A stretch of 64,000 bases of DNA from assembly GCF_021869535.1 (NCBI RefSeq), contig NW_026262679.1:86549143-86613142 (forward strand), written 5' to 3'. Shown here piece by piece: positions 14,301 to 23,890 of this stretch. A program made the position numbers and the translations under genes. Below the pieces are notes generated by a model. It was not told the origin of the DNA and made no database searches. It worked only from the letters and a program-made list of their open reading frames with translations. Each line of letters starts with the position of its first letter. Positions within the stretch are counted from its first letter, which is position 1. The DNA is from Mytilus californianus (taxonomy: Eukaryota; Mollusca; Bivalvia; Mytilida; Mytilidae).

Positions 14301-17124
14301 AAACCATCGGTTTATTGTTGGGTTTATGTTGCTCAATCTTGTTTTCAGTGCAGTTTTTGATTACCGTTATCTTTTCTTTCGTTTTGAAATGTCTCATGTC
14401 TGTCCTTTCTTCAACGGACTTGTATCATCTTTGATATCTTCTTATTTTAAACAGAAGTTTTATTTATTTATTTGATCGTTTCAGATGTTTTACAATGTGA
14501 CGACACCAGGAGTCACTATCAACCCAGGAGATTATATGGTAAACTAATAACGTTATATTTACTTTATATATATGCTACAGGCATTTTCTAAAATTAGGTA
14601 TTTTGTAAAATGCCTGCAAGTTTCAGGCATTTTATATTTTGACTGATTTTTTTCTACAAATTACCTGAAACTAAACAGGCAATTTGCTGAATTTTGCTTC
14701 AAGTATTTCATATAATGCTTGTCAAGGTTAGGCATTTTATAAATTGCTTGAACATTCAGTCATTTTACAAAATGTCTAAATTTAGAAAATGCCTGTAAAA
14801 TATATAATTCATTGCAGGTGAACGTTTATTTTCCATGAATAATAGTACTGACATACATAGAAAGAGTTAATCGTTGTCGTCGTCCATCTGTTCACAGTTT
14901 TTTTTTTGTTCACCATACTTTATATTATAAGATTAAGGGATTATTCATAGATTTTTATGAAATTTGCGTTGAATAAAATCATATTTGATAATGTTTCATT
15001 TTTGGGTCTCTTATGGAATTTTCCTTCTATAGTAAACTATTCTAACACGTTTTCGTTATTCTTATTTTAAGGTAAGAAGGTGGGCTGAAATAAAGCTGAC
15101 CAGCTAATAATTGTTATGTCAATTTTACTTCAGCTTCACAATTAAGTTTCCTTATAAAAATAGGAAGATGTGGTAATTAAGTCATGATCAACTATCCACC
15201 AAAGACCAAATGGCTTAGATGTAAGCAACTATAGGTCATCTTACGGCCTAGATGTAAGCAACTATAGGTCATCTTACGGCCTTCAATAATCAGCAAAACC
15301 CCTACCGTATATATAAAGCTATACAAGGCATGTCTTTCTTTTGAAGCAGATGTGATAAACGTTTTATCAAAATTACTTGTTTCGTGATTGTCTTCTCTGA
15401 TTAAATTATGGAATAAATACAAATACACCTGTCTCACTGAAATATATCACAGCTGTAGTGATGGACAACAGTCTTAGTCAGTCAAAAAGGTTCTTAGTCT
15501 TGTTTACATGTTTGGGTCGTAACATGTTTAGCCCACCCTAACTTTATATATTAAATTTATATTGTTTGAAAACTTTCAAGAGAAACGAAAGATACCAAAG
15601 GGACATTCAAACTCATAAGTCGAAAATAAACTGACAACGCCATGGCTATAAAATAAAAAGATCAACAGACAAACAATAGTACATAAAACACAACATAGAA
15701 AACTAAAGACTGAGCAACACGAACCCCACCAAAACCTGGGGGTGATCTCATGTGCTCCTGTATGATAAGCAGATCCTGCTCCACATGTGGCACCCGTCGT
15801 GTTGCTCAGGTTAGTACAAACCCGGTAATAAGTCTAATTCGGTAGGTCACATTCTGGAAAAAGGGAACGGGATTGTAGTTACGACATTTGGAACATATCC
15901 GCTATCATCTGTGAAACGGATATTCCACAAACGGTCAACCAACTAGTGATGGCGTCCGTAAAATTTACGAACGATGATTTAAACTTCACCGCTTGGAACT
16001 CTTGGTTTAATAGCTTCCTTGTGAGCAGCAACCCTCTATCAAGGAAATCATGATAGGAAATAAAAGCCGTGGAATATCTTATCAACTGGGAAATACATAC
16101 TCCGTAAACTTCATTAACTAGTATAATGTTACCATTTGCTCATTAATGACCATAGGCAAAGAGAACAAGAACCAAAAAAAGGACAATACTAACAGATATT
16201 TTTTCGATTTTCAAGGTATAATTGCTATAAGAGATCAAACATAAAAATATTTTTTTGTAAATGTATGTAGTGTAATGTGTAATCCTATCACGAGTATAAC
16301 ATGAATATTTCTTTTTGCTTAATCTCAAAGATAAGTGTTGCATAAATTGTTCAATTTGTGTTATATTCTGCTCAAAGTCCAAATTGTAATGTTTTCACTT
16401 GTAGGCTGCTCGCTGTACAATGAAGAATGACGAGGACAGAGATGTATATATAGGGTAAGCTTTTTACACAAAAACCGATTATGCATTATACCAAACATCT
16501 CATTTTATTCGTTTTATCATTTCTCACATTTATCTAAATTTTCATTGCACCTGATTTGGTCTGTAAAAGTAGTAATGATCGATACAAACATTGTCATATT
16601 GACAACATACTTAATGTCCACCTACAACAACTCATTGACTAAACACCCTCTTTAGTTAATAAGCTTTTACCAGAGGAACCAAATTACAAATGTACATGCT
16701 TTTGAACACACACATATATAGGTATAATGAAATGTTTAAGGTTTATATTAACATTTGATCTTTATCATTTAGATCCACTAGCAAAGATGAAATGTGCAAT
16801 TTTTACATCATGTTCTACACCGATGGAACCAAAACAACTGCCCAAAACTGTTGGACCGGAGGACCACCGTCTTTTTATTGGGACAAATCAACACGATATG
16901 CCGGAGCAATTCACCCAGAAAACGTCCCTGAAAACGTCAGTACAGAACCGGAAAGTGGAAAGTCATACCAAATTACGACAAGAAAGGTACAACCCATTGT
17001 TCAAGACAATTACCTAGACACATTGGCAAATTTGGAGAAGCCCAATGATGAGGGAGACCTTGTAAACTTGTTGAGGCGTCTTGATGCTACATACAGACAA
17101 CGCTACAGAGATCAGGGTTTTTAA
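2359..17124 (+). CDS. PHM: Peptidylglycine alpha-hydroxylating monooxygenase (PHM), monofunctional, 12 coding exons
   Basis: Copper monooxygenase that hydroxylates the alpha carbon of C-terminal glycine in peptide precursors, the first step of peptide amidation, in secretory granules. Exons: 2359-2454, 4214-4268, 5319-5409, 7491-7606, 8898-8987, 10383-10431, 10864-10928, 12959-13039, 13637-13713, 14485-14538, 16405-16454, 16773-17124. All junctions are GT-AG and in phase; 1,176 nt give 391 residues. Residues 1-19 form a signal peptide. First-copper ligands are His63, His64 (HHM) and His139 (QVHY); second-copper ligands are His210, His212 (THAH) and Met282 (EMCN). Arg208, Asn284 and Tyr286 match the residues that hold the peptide carboxylate in rat PHM, favouring PHM over dopamine hydroxylase. 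NVT (244) and NVS are glycosylation sites. The chain ends after a polar 90-residue tail with no PAL domain or membrane anchor, so a separate lyase is required. An upstream non-coding exon is implied by the acceptor at 2350. Confidence 0.93.
2785..2938. mobile_element. Palindromic MITE in PHM intron 1
   Basis: The two halves are inverted copies of each other. CTGTAATATTTTTTCTCTCT near 2792 pairs with AGACAGAAAAAATATTACAG near 2910-2930, and the arms continue through AAATAACC, AAATGTG and GCACAC to the GC-rich centre CTACGCGCG. A near-complete hairpin without coding capacity is typical of a miniature inverted-repeat element. The target duplication is not clear. Confidence 0.7.
5805..6070. mobile_element. 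MITE with ~60-bp inverted ends in PHM intron 3
   Basis: Left end ATGAGTCCCGGATTTAGTA and the reverse complement of the right end, ATGAGGGGCGGATTTAGTC, match with few changes. Similarity continues inward through GTAYTTAA and CTGAAATATTTC. The interior repeats the self-complementary word TCCTGAAATATTTCAGGA several times. No open frame belongs to it. Confidence 0.65.
6668..7190. repeat. Inverted pair of retroelement tail copies (PHM intron 3)
   Basis: About 113 bp at 6668-6780 is repeated in reverse complement at 7077-7190 with roughly nine tenths identity. Shared words include GAACTCCAAGGAAAATT, AAAGTCCCTTATCAAATGG and ACGAATGGAAAAC. They flank 296 bp of unrelated sequence. The left copy continues to 6830 as the tail family seen at 1085-1310. 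Confidence 0.7.
9195..9460 (+). repeat. Retroelement 3' tail, family B, copy 1 (PHM intron 5)
   Basis: Begins CAACACGACGGTTGCCACAT, then GTGGAGCAGGTTCTGCT, GGTTCGTGTTACTTAGTC, TTGCCATGGAGTTGTCAG and TTGTCTTCGACTTATG. The same ordered words occur at 33085-33330 (+) and reversed at 15590-15835 and 41825-41910. At 15.6-16.1 kb the family lies directly downstream of a reverse-transcriptase remnant, so it is probably that element's 3' tail. Confidence 0.65.
11020..11111 (+). other. Cryptic or alternative exon between PHM exons 7 and 8
   Basis: The acceptor TTATTCAG (11012-11019) and donor CAG/GTATTT bracket 92 nt that are open in the phase left by exon 7. The reading includes VSNLSALGIYCEPNESFPQ, with no counterpart in PHM proteins. 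Splicing exon 7 straight to the exon at 12959 gives the expected conserved join, whereas inclusion shifts exon 8 out of frame and loses the THAH copper ligands. It could be a frame-shifting regulated exon or a fortuitous open stretch. Its 3' half is repeated in inverted orientation at 12120-12200. Confidence 0.35.
11060..12205. repeat. Interrupted inverted duplication (fold-back) in PHM intron 7
   Basis: Left arm 11060-11330 and right arm 11935-12205 are inverted copies. GCGAACCCAATGAAAG, GGTCCCAGTGAATAA on the right strand, and the stretch around CTATCACTCATTGATTAA all match in order. An inner pair, GTTGATTTCTGAC at 11730 and the reverse complement ending GAAATCAAC near 11903, continues the symmetry. 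The left arm is interrupted by a family A copy (11335-11650), which must have inserted after the duplication. Confidence 0.8.
11335..11650 (+). repeat. Dispersed repeat family A, copy 2 (PHM intron 7)
   Basis: Best sense copy in the window: AAGATGTGGTATGATTGCC, GAGACAACTCTCCACAAGAG, CAAATGACACAGAAATTA, AGGTCACCGTACGGCC, AAAAGGCCCCGAAATGAC and GACTTGGGACAGGCACAT in order. It sits within the left arm of the intron 7 inverted duplication and has no equivalent in the right arm. Confidence 0.85.
14578..14795. mobile_element. 218-bp MITE with TA duplication in PHM intron 10
   Basis: The left end CAGGCATTTTCTAAAATTAG and the reverse complement of the right end, CAGGCATTTTCTAAATTTAG, are nearly identical, and symmetry runs about 65 bp. 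TA flanks both ends (14576-14577 and 14796-14797), the signature of Tc1/mariner-type integration. The interior repeats CAGGCATTTTAT. A related word, CAGGCATTTTCGTG, is at 53806. Confidence 0.78.
15165..15310 (+). repeat. Family A copy 3 with a 33-bp tandem duplication (PHM intron 10)
   Basis: Degenerate sense copy beginning GGAAGATGTGGTAATTAAG. A 33-bp unit starting TAGATGTAAGCAACTATAGG is present twice in a row (15216-15281), so the family's AGGTCAYCTTACGGCC block occurs doubled. Confidence 0.7.
15590..16090 (-). pseudogene. Reverse-transcriptase C-terminal remnant plus family B tail (retroelement, PHM intron 10)
   Basis: On the - strand 16085-15879 reads through a peptide with FLDRGLLLTRKLLNQ and VCGISVSQMIADMF. 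I recognise this as the C-terminal part of a reverse transcriptase common in bivalves, probably Penelope-like. Equivalent peptides are encoded at 37130-37235 and 43560-43720. The frame is lost before and inside the segment. Directly downstream (15835-15590 on the - strand) is the family B tail with GCAACACGACGGGTGCCAC, tying that repeat to the element's 3' end. Confidence 0.65.
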
Positions 17125-17276
17125 GTCTGAATTCAGATATCAAATTTAACGATTGTGTTCAAGGTTACATAGAAATTACTGATGATTATTGAGTTATCTG
17201 TTGTTATGTATATAAATCGGGTAATAATTACTCGAGAAATTATTGAAAACTTTACATAGAGAAATTGTTTTAACTC

Positions 17277-17282
17277 AATAAA
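17277..17282 (+). terminator. Poly(A) signal of PHM
   Basis: AATAAA lies 153 bp past the PHM stop codon and is the first good signal downstream. It is the likely cleavage signal for the mRNA; a T-rich stretch follows at 17310-17345. Confidence 0.6.
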
Positions 17283-19004
17283 ACAGATAGAGAAATAATC
17301 TGTTTATTTGAAGGGGATTATTGTTTATTTTTTAACACTTTTTATCAATGAAACGGGTATAGTTGTCCTGTAACTAGTCATTAAATATATTTCTGAATAC
17401 AGCATTATAATCGCATGGCGTTTATTGCATGCATACACGTAACACAGAATGTTACGATCTCTTTCGTTTAAAGTTTACCCATTTCCAACTTTTCATTACA
17501 TGTTTGGCTGATTCTACTTAACTGACTATTTTGTTTTGGCTAATTTTAGATTAGCTTTTTTTTTAACACAACAAGAATCTTGTTTATATTATAGTTATGT
17601 ATCATGTGATTAAAAGTTTATGTTTTTTATGCAGATGTTGTTGTGATAGCAGACTACTAACCCACCAGTTCAACATTTTACTAACGAAATCCAGACAATG
17701 CAGATATTTAATAAATATAAAAAAAGAAAGAATTAGTACTTTCAGTTTCTTTGAGGTCTTTGGGTATTCTGAGTTACTAAAGTACTTGATATTACATTCC
17801 AATACATATGCAATGGACCTCGAAGTAAAAATTGTTAATTGCTAGTATTCTGAGTGTCACAGGAATAGATTGGCCTTTTTAACCTTTTTTGATTCGAGCG
17901 TCACTGGTGAGTCATTTGTAAACGAAACGCGCGTTTGGCGTACACAATTTTAATCCTGGTCTCTATGATGAGTTTATATATAAACGTTTTCTGTATGTGA
18001 TGACCATATTGAGATGTGCACACGTGCACTGAAGTTATGTTTACTTAACTAACATATAAACATTAGTACAAAAAAGATTAGGAAATGAGGAGTTCAACAA
18101 AGTATAAGCGGTGGATATACATTACATCACCGGCAAGTATTTAAGATCGACGTTAGCTTCTGTGAAAACCTCTTCGTTCCTGTTCGGTAAGAAAGTATTA
18201 CAAAAATACCTGATCATCCTAGGTTTTTGGTGGTTTTCATGATACTCAGTCTTTACTTTTCTATGTTATGTTTGTATACTGTTGGTTGTTTTTTGTCGTT
18301 TTTCTGTTTATAAATATGATTCATGTCAATGACGAGTTCAACTGGACGAAACTTATTCCTCTCTAGACACGATCTACAAGATCAAGAGCCTATTAGGATT
18401 TTGTATGTCTACTTTTTGTTTATTATACATATATTTTTACAACTAGAAGGGCAAAATTAATATACACCTACAACCTACGATGTCCTTTGCAATTTAGATA
18501 ATTGTCTCTACCAGTAATATTAATTTATTCCTTATTCGATTTATTATTTATTTTACTTGGATTGTCAACGACGAGAGCCGATTTTGTAACCAATTTACTC
18601 AGACACAGAGTATGCATAGTTAGTGTCACGCGTACCTCCCAAGATTTTGGAAAGATTGGAGCTATTCTTCCAATTCTTTCCTAAGGCACCGGCCTCCCAA
18701 ATAGGATTTAGCTACCAAATCGATATACACTGAAATATAGTGCTCAATAAGTCCCATTTCTGAGTACACATGCACACATGAGCTGTGAATTATTTGAGTT
18801 ATATCTTCAGAGCAGTTCATTGAGGAATGTATATCTTTATTTATGTCAGTTAGCTGACTAGTTTTAAGTTAGTCATTTTAATTAGGAAATAGTACTGATA
18901 CAATACCAGTATGACTGACAACTGCCATTATTAACAAACAATCAGATATAAGGTATATTAGAATGTTCGACCCTCTATATGCCAATCATATTGACCAAAC
19001 AACC
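17283..19004. other. Intergenic region downstream of PHM
   Basis: No gene seen. It holds hammerhead copy 1 (17896-17943) within the ribozyme-repeat fragment 17865-17985 and a weak family B trace at 18225-18320 (TTCATGATACTCAGTCTTTA). The remainder is AT-rich sequence in which I recognise nothing. Confidence 0.5.
17896..17943 (+). ncRNA. Hammerhead ribozyme-like motif, copy 1 (core mutated)
   Basis: The order is stem I strand GAGCGTCA, core CTGGTGA, stem II, CGAAAC, short stem III CGCG and a cleavage triplet region TTT, then GGCGTAC. Relative to copy 2 the core has CTGGTGA for CTGATGA, stem II is weakened (GTCA with AAAC) and the triplet is GTT. A decayed, probably inactive copy. Confidence 0.6.
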
Positions 19005-19525
19005 TAATGTTAGCTTCTGTCCAAGTTTGGTAAAAATCCAGGATAGTTTATGAATCTAATAAATGTTTTAAAAACTTAAACCACAGACTGTATGTAATGT
19101 TAACTGGAAGAAAAACTAAGAACAAAATTTTAACAAAATTTCCTTCTAGATACTAGCTTTTAATCATAAACAAGCTTCTGTCCAATTTTGGTACAAATCC
19201 AAGATAGTTTAAGAAAGTTGTTAAAATTTAAAAAACTTTAACCACAGAGTGAATGTAATGTTAACTGGCAGAAAAAACTAAGTCCATTTATAAGTAAAAT
19301 ACTGAAAAAATGATTATTTTTTTTTACAAAATTTACTTCTGGATACTATCTTATGATCACAAACAAGCTTCTTTCCAAGTTTGGTAGAAATCCAGGATAG
19401 TTTAAGAAAGTTATTGAAATTTCAAAAACTTTAACGACAGAGTGAATATTTGTGGACGCCGCCGACGACGGAATGTAGGATCGCTATGTCTCGCTTTTCG
19501 ACAAAAGTCGAAGGCTCGACAACAA
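19005..19525 (+). repeat. Tandem ~170-bp repeat, 2.5 units
   Basis: Three successive blocks begin GCTTCTGTCCAAGTTTGGTA, CTTCTGTCCAATTTTGGTAC and CTTCTTTCCAAGTTTGGTAG. Each continues to AATCCARGATAGTTTA, then an A-rich stretch with CCACAGAGTGAAT. The last unit ends in GACGCCGCCGACGACGG and a small hairpin, TTTTCGACAAAAGTCGAA. No protein is encoded. Confidence 0.75.
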
Positions 19526-20221
19526 GATTTGATAATTGACCAATTTCTTTTGTTCTACATTGCACAAAATGATTCTGTAAATATTGTCTTGAAGATGAAT
19601 GCTTAAGGATTAACTAGATATTTTTTTCACAGAAAAGGATAAATATCGGTATAATTGGTATTGATAGCTAGTTTACTTGATACAGCAATGCAATTATCAT
19701 CTATAATTTCAAATAATTTAGGGTACAATTATCAGTGATTCCCCTGAAACAGTAACATTTCAAAACTCGTAACCTGAGCAAACCAATAAGATATTTGCGT
19801 TTTTTTCCTAATTATTTCGCTTTTAATAACATAAGTCATTTGAATACAGGAAGTGTAGTTTCTGCAACTAAGAACGAATACCCATTTTATTAAATAAGTT
19901 TTTATTTTTATTTAAAAAAAGTACATTTTCAATGCCTTTTTTGGAAAATATGAAAAACAAATGCTATGGAGGGTACCTTGTTTTCTCATATGTAACTATA
20001 ACAGAACAGTTTTCCTTCATTGTCATTCAGTATTTGTAGAATGGTCTCGCAAGAATTGAAGATATACATCTGTTTTTGACAGGTTTGAATGATTTTTCTC
20101 AGCTTTTCGTTATACGTCGCAGACCCAGACACGGCTATGATCTTATTGCAGTAGACTAGGATAATTCTACTTATAATGTTTCAAGTTTTTTTATGTTATT
20201 ACATTTATCCAAATATACTCC

Positions 20222-21655
20222 TGGTTAGCTCACCTGACCCAAAAGGGGCCAAGTGAGCTTTTCTCATCACTTGGCGTCCGTCGTCCGTTAACTTTTACAG
20301 AAATCTTCTCCTCTGAAACTACTGGGCCAAATAAAACCAAACTTAACCTAAATCATTCTTATGGTATTTAGTTTAAAAAATGTATCCGATGACCCCGCCT
20401 ATCAACCGAGATGACCGCCATGGCTAAAAATGGGGGTAAAATGCAGTTTTTGGCTTATATCTCTGAAACTAAAGCATTGAGAGCAAATCTGAGAGAAGTA
20501 AAAATGTTCATCAGGTCAAGATCTATCTGCCCTGAAATTTTCAAACGCATCAAACAACCCGTTGTTGGGTTACTGCCCCTGAATTGGCAATTTTAAGGAA
20601 ATTTTTCAGTTTTTGGTTATTATCTTGAATATTGAAATACATAGAGATAAACTGTAAATAGCAAAATTGTTCAGCAAAGTAAGATCTACAAATAAGTTAA
20701 ATGACCCCATAAGGAGTTATTGCCCTTTAAAGTAAATTTTTCACAATTTTTCGTATTTTTTTTAATCTTTTACAAACATCTTCTCCTCTGAAACTACTGA
20801 GACAAATTTAACCAAACTTGGCCACAATCATCCTTAGGGTATCTTGTTTAAAAAATATATCCAATGACCCCGCCTGCCAACCAACATGGCCGACATGGCT
20901 AAAAATAGAACATAGAAGTAAAATGCAAGTTTAGTCTATTATTTTGAAAACCGTTATGAATAGAGAAAATGTGACGAAGCAAAAATGTTCAGAATGTTGA
21001 GCTCTACCAACTGTCTATTTACGTCAAAATTGTCAGACGACTTCTTATAGAAGTTATTGCCCTTAAATGACAAATTTTACCATTTTTTTCATTTTTACCT
21101 ATCATCTTGAAAATTATAATAGATACAGAGAAACATAAAATTGCAAAAATGATCAGCAAGACAAGTTCTACAAACAAGTTCCATTGTCGAAATCGTCAGT
21201 CTACTCCTTATGAGAGTTATTGCCCTTTGATGATGATTTTTACAATATTTTGCGTTTTTGCCTTATTTCTTAAAAATTATAATAGATAGATAGAAACTTA
21301 AATAGGCAAAAATGGTCAGCAAGACAAGATCTACAATTAAGACAATATAGAGGAAATCGTCCGATCAACTAACAAGTCACATTTTGCTGATAAAGGTAGT
21401 AGGCTGTCACTCTTTATAGGAGTGGTTACCCAGCCCTTAAATAAGGATTTTTTTACCTTCTTTTGTGTTTTGAGCAAAAACTAAAGAAGATAGAGAGAAA
21501 CTAAACAGACTAAATGATCAGCAATACAAGATCAACAAAACAGAGATTTTTCTTATGAATTCTATTCTTGTCTTCAATGTTGGAGAGTGTCCTTTGTTGA
21601 ATATGCACATAGACCAAGGTGAGCTACACAGGCTCTTTAGAGCCTCTAGTTTTAT
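20222..21655 (+). repeat. Long dispersed repeat with internal modules (copy 1)
   Basis: Opens with GTTAGCTCACCTGACCC and TTGGCGTCCGTCGTCCGTTA and closes with AGGTGAGCTACACAGGCTC. A module with CATCTTCTCCTCTGAAACTA, CTTAGGGTATNTTGTTTAAA and ATGGCCGACATGGCTAAAAA occurs twice (20300 and 20770), followed by variants of GAAATCGTC and AGTTATTGCCCTT. A second copy starts at 63715 and runs off the window. Short open frames inside it differ between copies, so they are not genes. Confidence 0.75.
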
Positions 21656-21894
21656 TCCCCGAGGGTATCACCACCCCAGTAGTCAGCACTTCTGTGTTGA
21701 CATGAATTATCATTGATATGGTCATAATTATAAATTAACTGTTTACAAAACTTTGAATTTTTGAAATACTAAGGCTTTTCTTCATCAGGAATAGATTACC
21801 TTAGCTGTATTTGGCAAAACTTTTAGGAATTTTTGGTCCTCAATGCTCTTCAATTTCGTACTTAATTTTTGGCCTTTTTAACTTTTTTTGATTC

Positions 21895-21940
21895 GAGTGT
21901 CACTGATGAGTCTTTTGTAGACGAAACGCGCGTCTGGCGC
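21895..21940 (+). ncRNA. Hammerhead ribozyme motif, copy 2 (intact core)
   Basis: Core CTGATGA, then stem II GTCT with AGAC closing a TTTGT loop, core GAAA, a minimal stem III (CGCGCG) and cleavage triplet GTC. Stem I forms between GTGTCA before the core and TGGCGC after the cleavage site. All invariant positions are present. Such type I hammerheads with a very short stem III are known from Penelope-like elements and retrozymes, where they may act as dimers. Confidence 0.78.
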
Positions 21941-22526
21941 AAATACAAAATTTCAATCCTGGTATCTATGATGAGTTTATTTAGTATTGAAGTTTATTTT
22001 CCCGTGTTTATTTCTTACCATTACCAGTTTTTATTTATTGAAACGGGTAATTTAAACACGTGTCTGTAAACGCTTTGACATATAAGCTACCATTATTCGT
22101 TCACGGGGCTCTCTGTGTGCAATCAAATCTCAAAATTATATTTTCTATTATCATGTATTTGCAAATACCTGAAATACTGAAAACCTGTGAATCGTGTTGC
22201 TCAATTTTCTGTTTTCGGTGTAATATTTTGTGGAATTTCGGTAGATTTGCCATGGGTCACAGTTGTATATGTTGTTGTAACTGATTATGATCGATCGTTT
22301 ATTGGCAACCTGGTATCTTAATCTGATCTAATCAGATGTGTTTCAGTGTCATGATATACAATGGTACTTTACGTTGTTATATCGCCTGAGGTTTCTAGGG
22401 AGTTTTTACTCCAGGAATAGATTACCGTAGCTGTATTTGGCAAAAACTTTCGAAATTTAGGGTCATCAATGCTCTTCAATTTCGTATTTTTTTTATTTTT
22501 TTTGCCTTTTTTGCCATTTTTAATTC

Positions 22527-22574
22527 GAGCGTCACTGATGAGTCTTTTGTAAACAAAACGCGCGCCTGGCGTAC
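22527..22574 (+). ncRNA. Hammerhead ribozyme-like motif, copy 3 (core mutated)
   Basis: Same layout as copy 2: GAGCGTCA, CTGATGA, stem II loop TTTGT, GCGC, triplet, TGGCGTAC. The second core reads ACAAAA rather than CGAAA and stem II has lost a pair, so cleavage is not expected. Confidence 0.65.
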
Positions 22575-23805
22575 ATAATTTTAATCCTAGTATATATGGT
22601 GAGTTTTTTTCCTCTTATTTACATGTTCAGTAACGAATTTTATCTTTAAAAAGAAGAATAAAATAAACAACAACATATAAAAAATAAAAGACAGCAGTCA
22701 TCGTTTTGATGGACATTTTGTTTATTTCAAGCCCTAACGTTTTTGTTTTGCCTTTGTATTTTCTCACTTATATCAATGCCAAAACACAATAAAAATAGTT
22801 ATGACTTCCGTTAAAAGGATGGGCTGTCTGATGATCAGACTAAGTCATATTACAAAATGTACCATTCAAACAGGTTAATCATGTTTGATATTGTCTTTCT
22901 CAGTAAGACTTGATATATCATCCTATCGAGACAGATAGCCTCGTGTATAACTTGACTATTCACAATTTATTATTGTCTTGATTTATTTAGCTCTTGTATA
23001 GATCATCTCATGATGTTATGCAAGAAAGCCCAAAAGCGGGAAGGGACATCAAATGTCATCGTGTATAATTGGTAGTAATAAAAGTCGAAAATCGATGTTT
23101 TGCAGCAATCAATAGGTACCTATGAACCTGTGAGCAAGCTTGATTCGTTTTTGTGAATTTCTAATCCGTAGATGATAATCATACATGGTTTATAGTGTAT
23201 TTTATTTTTCTATGGGTTATAATCTTGTTTGTTCAACCTGTTTTTCAAATTTATTAGTATATTTCGTCTTTGAATGGTTATTGTCTGAGAAAAGAAGTAA
23301 TAAAAAACTACTATGTAGAATGATTACCTATCATATAAAAGTTGCCTTTTTCCGAAAACATTCCATTGAAAAATGAAAGCCTGGTAGCTTTAAAAGATTT
23401 GATCAAAGTGAGCTCATTCCGCTGATATAAACTATGGAATAGTAAATTATCATATTATATGGTTATATTCATAAATTTCGAAATACTAAGGATTGTGTAC
23501 GACGAGGAATATATTACCTTAGCTGTATTTGGCAAAGCCTTTCGGAATTTTATTCCTCAATGCTGTATGTTTCGGAGTTAAGTGTGGCGTCCATTTCGCT
23601 AAACTAGTATACATTAATGTTTAGGAGCCAGCTGAAGCCCGCCTCTAGGTGTGGTATTTTCTCGCTGCGTTGAAGAACCCAATTGTGGCCTTGGGCTGTT
23701 TTCTGCTCTTTGGTCGGGTTGTTGTCCCCTTAACACGTTCCCCGTTTCTATTCTCTATTTTATCTCTAATTTCGTACTTTATTTGGCCTTTATTTGTTTT
23801 TATTC

Positions 23806-23853
23806 CAGCCTCACTGATGAGTCTTTTGTAGACGAAACACGCGTCTGGCATAC
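23806..23853 (+). ncRNA. Hammerhead ribozyme motif, copy 4
   Basis: CTGATGA, perfect stem II (GTCT, loop TTTGT, AGAC), CGAAAC, then ACGCGTC and TGGCATAC. Both core blocks and the GTC triplet are intact. Stem III (CACGCG) is altered by one base relative to copy 2 and stem I is weaker. Confidence 0.72.
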
Positions 23854-23890
23854 ACAGTTATATGCCTGGTATCATTGATGAGGGTTTTTT

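Larger units (their letters stand above)
21750..23890 (+). repeat. Cluster of three ribozyme-bearing repeat fragments
   Basis: Three sense fragments (21750-21985, 22405-22610, 23480-23890) each run from TTACCTTAGCTGTATTTGGC (or a near variant) to a hammerhead motif and end near ATCCTGGTATCTATGATGAG. The third is interrupted by another mussel repeat with GGAGCCAGCTGAAGCCCGCC (23625-23760). About 400 bp between the first two share no obvious similarity with the gap before the third. Probably terminal repeats of Penelope-like elements or derived non-autonomous units. Confidence 0.7.

Noticed and set aside
20411..20596. 61-codon open frame
   Set aside because: It lies inside the long dispersed repeat, and the second copy at 63.9 kb does not keep the same frame.
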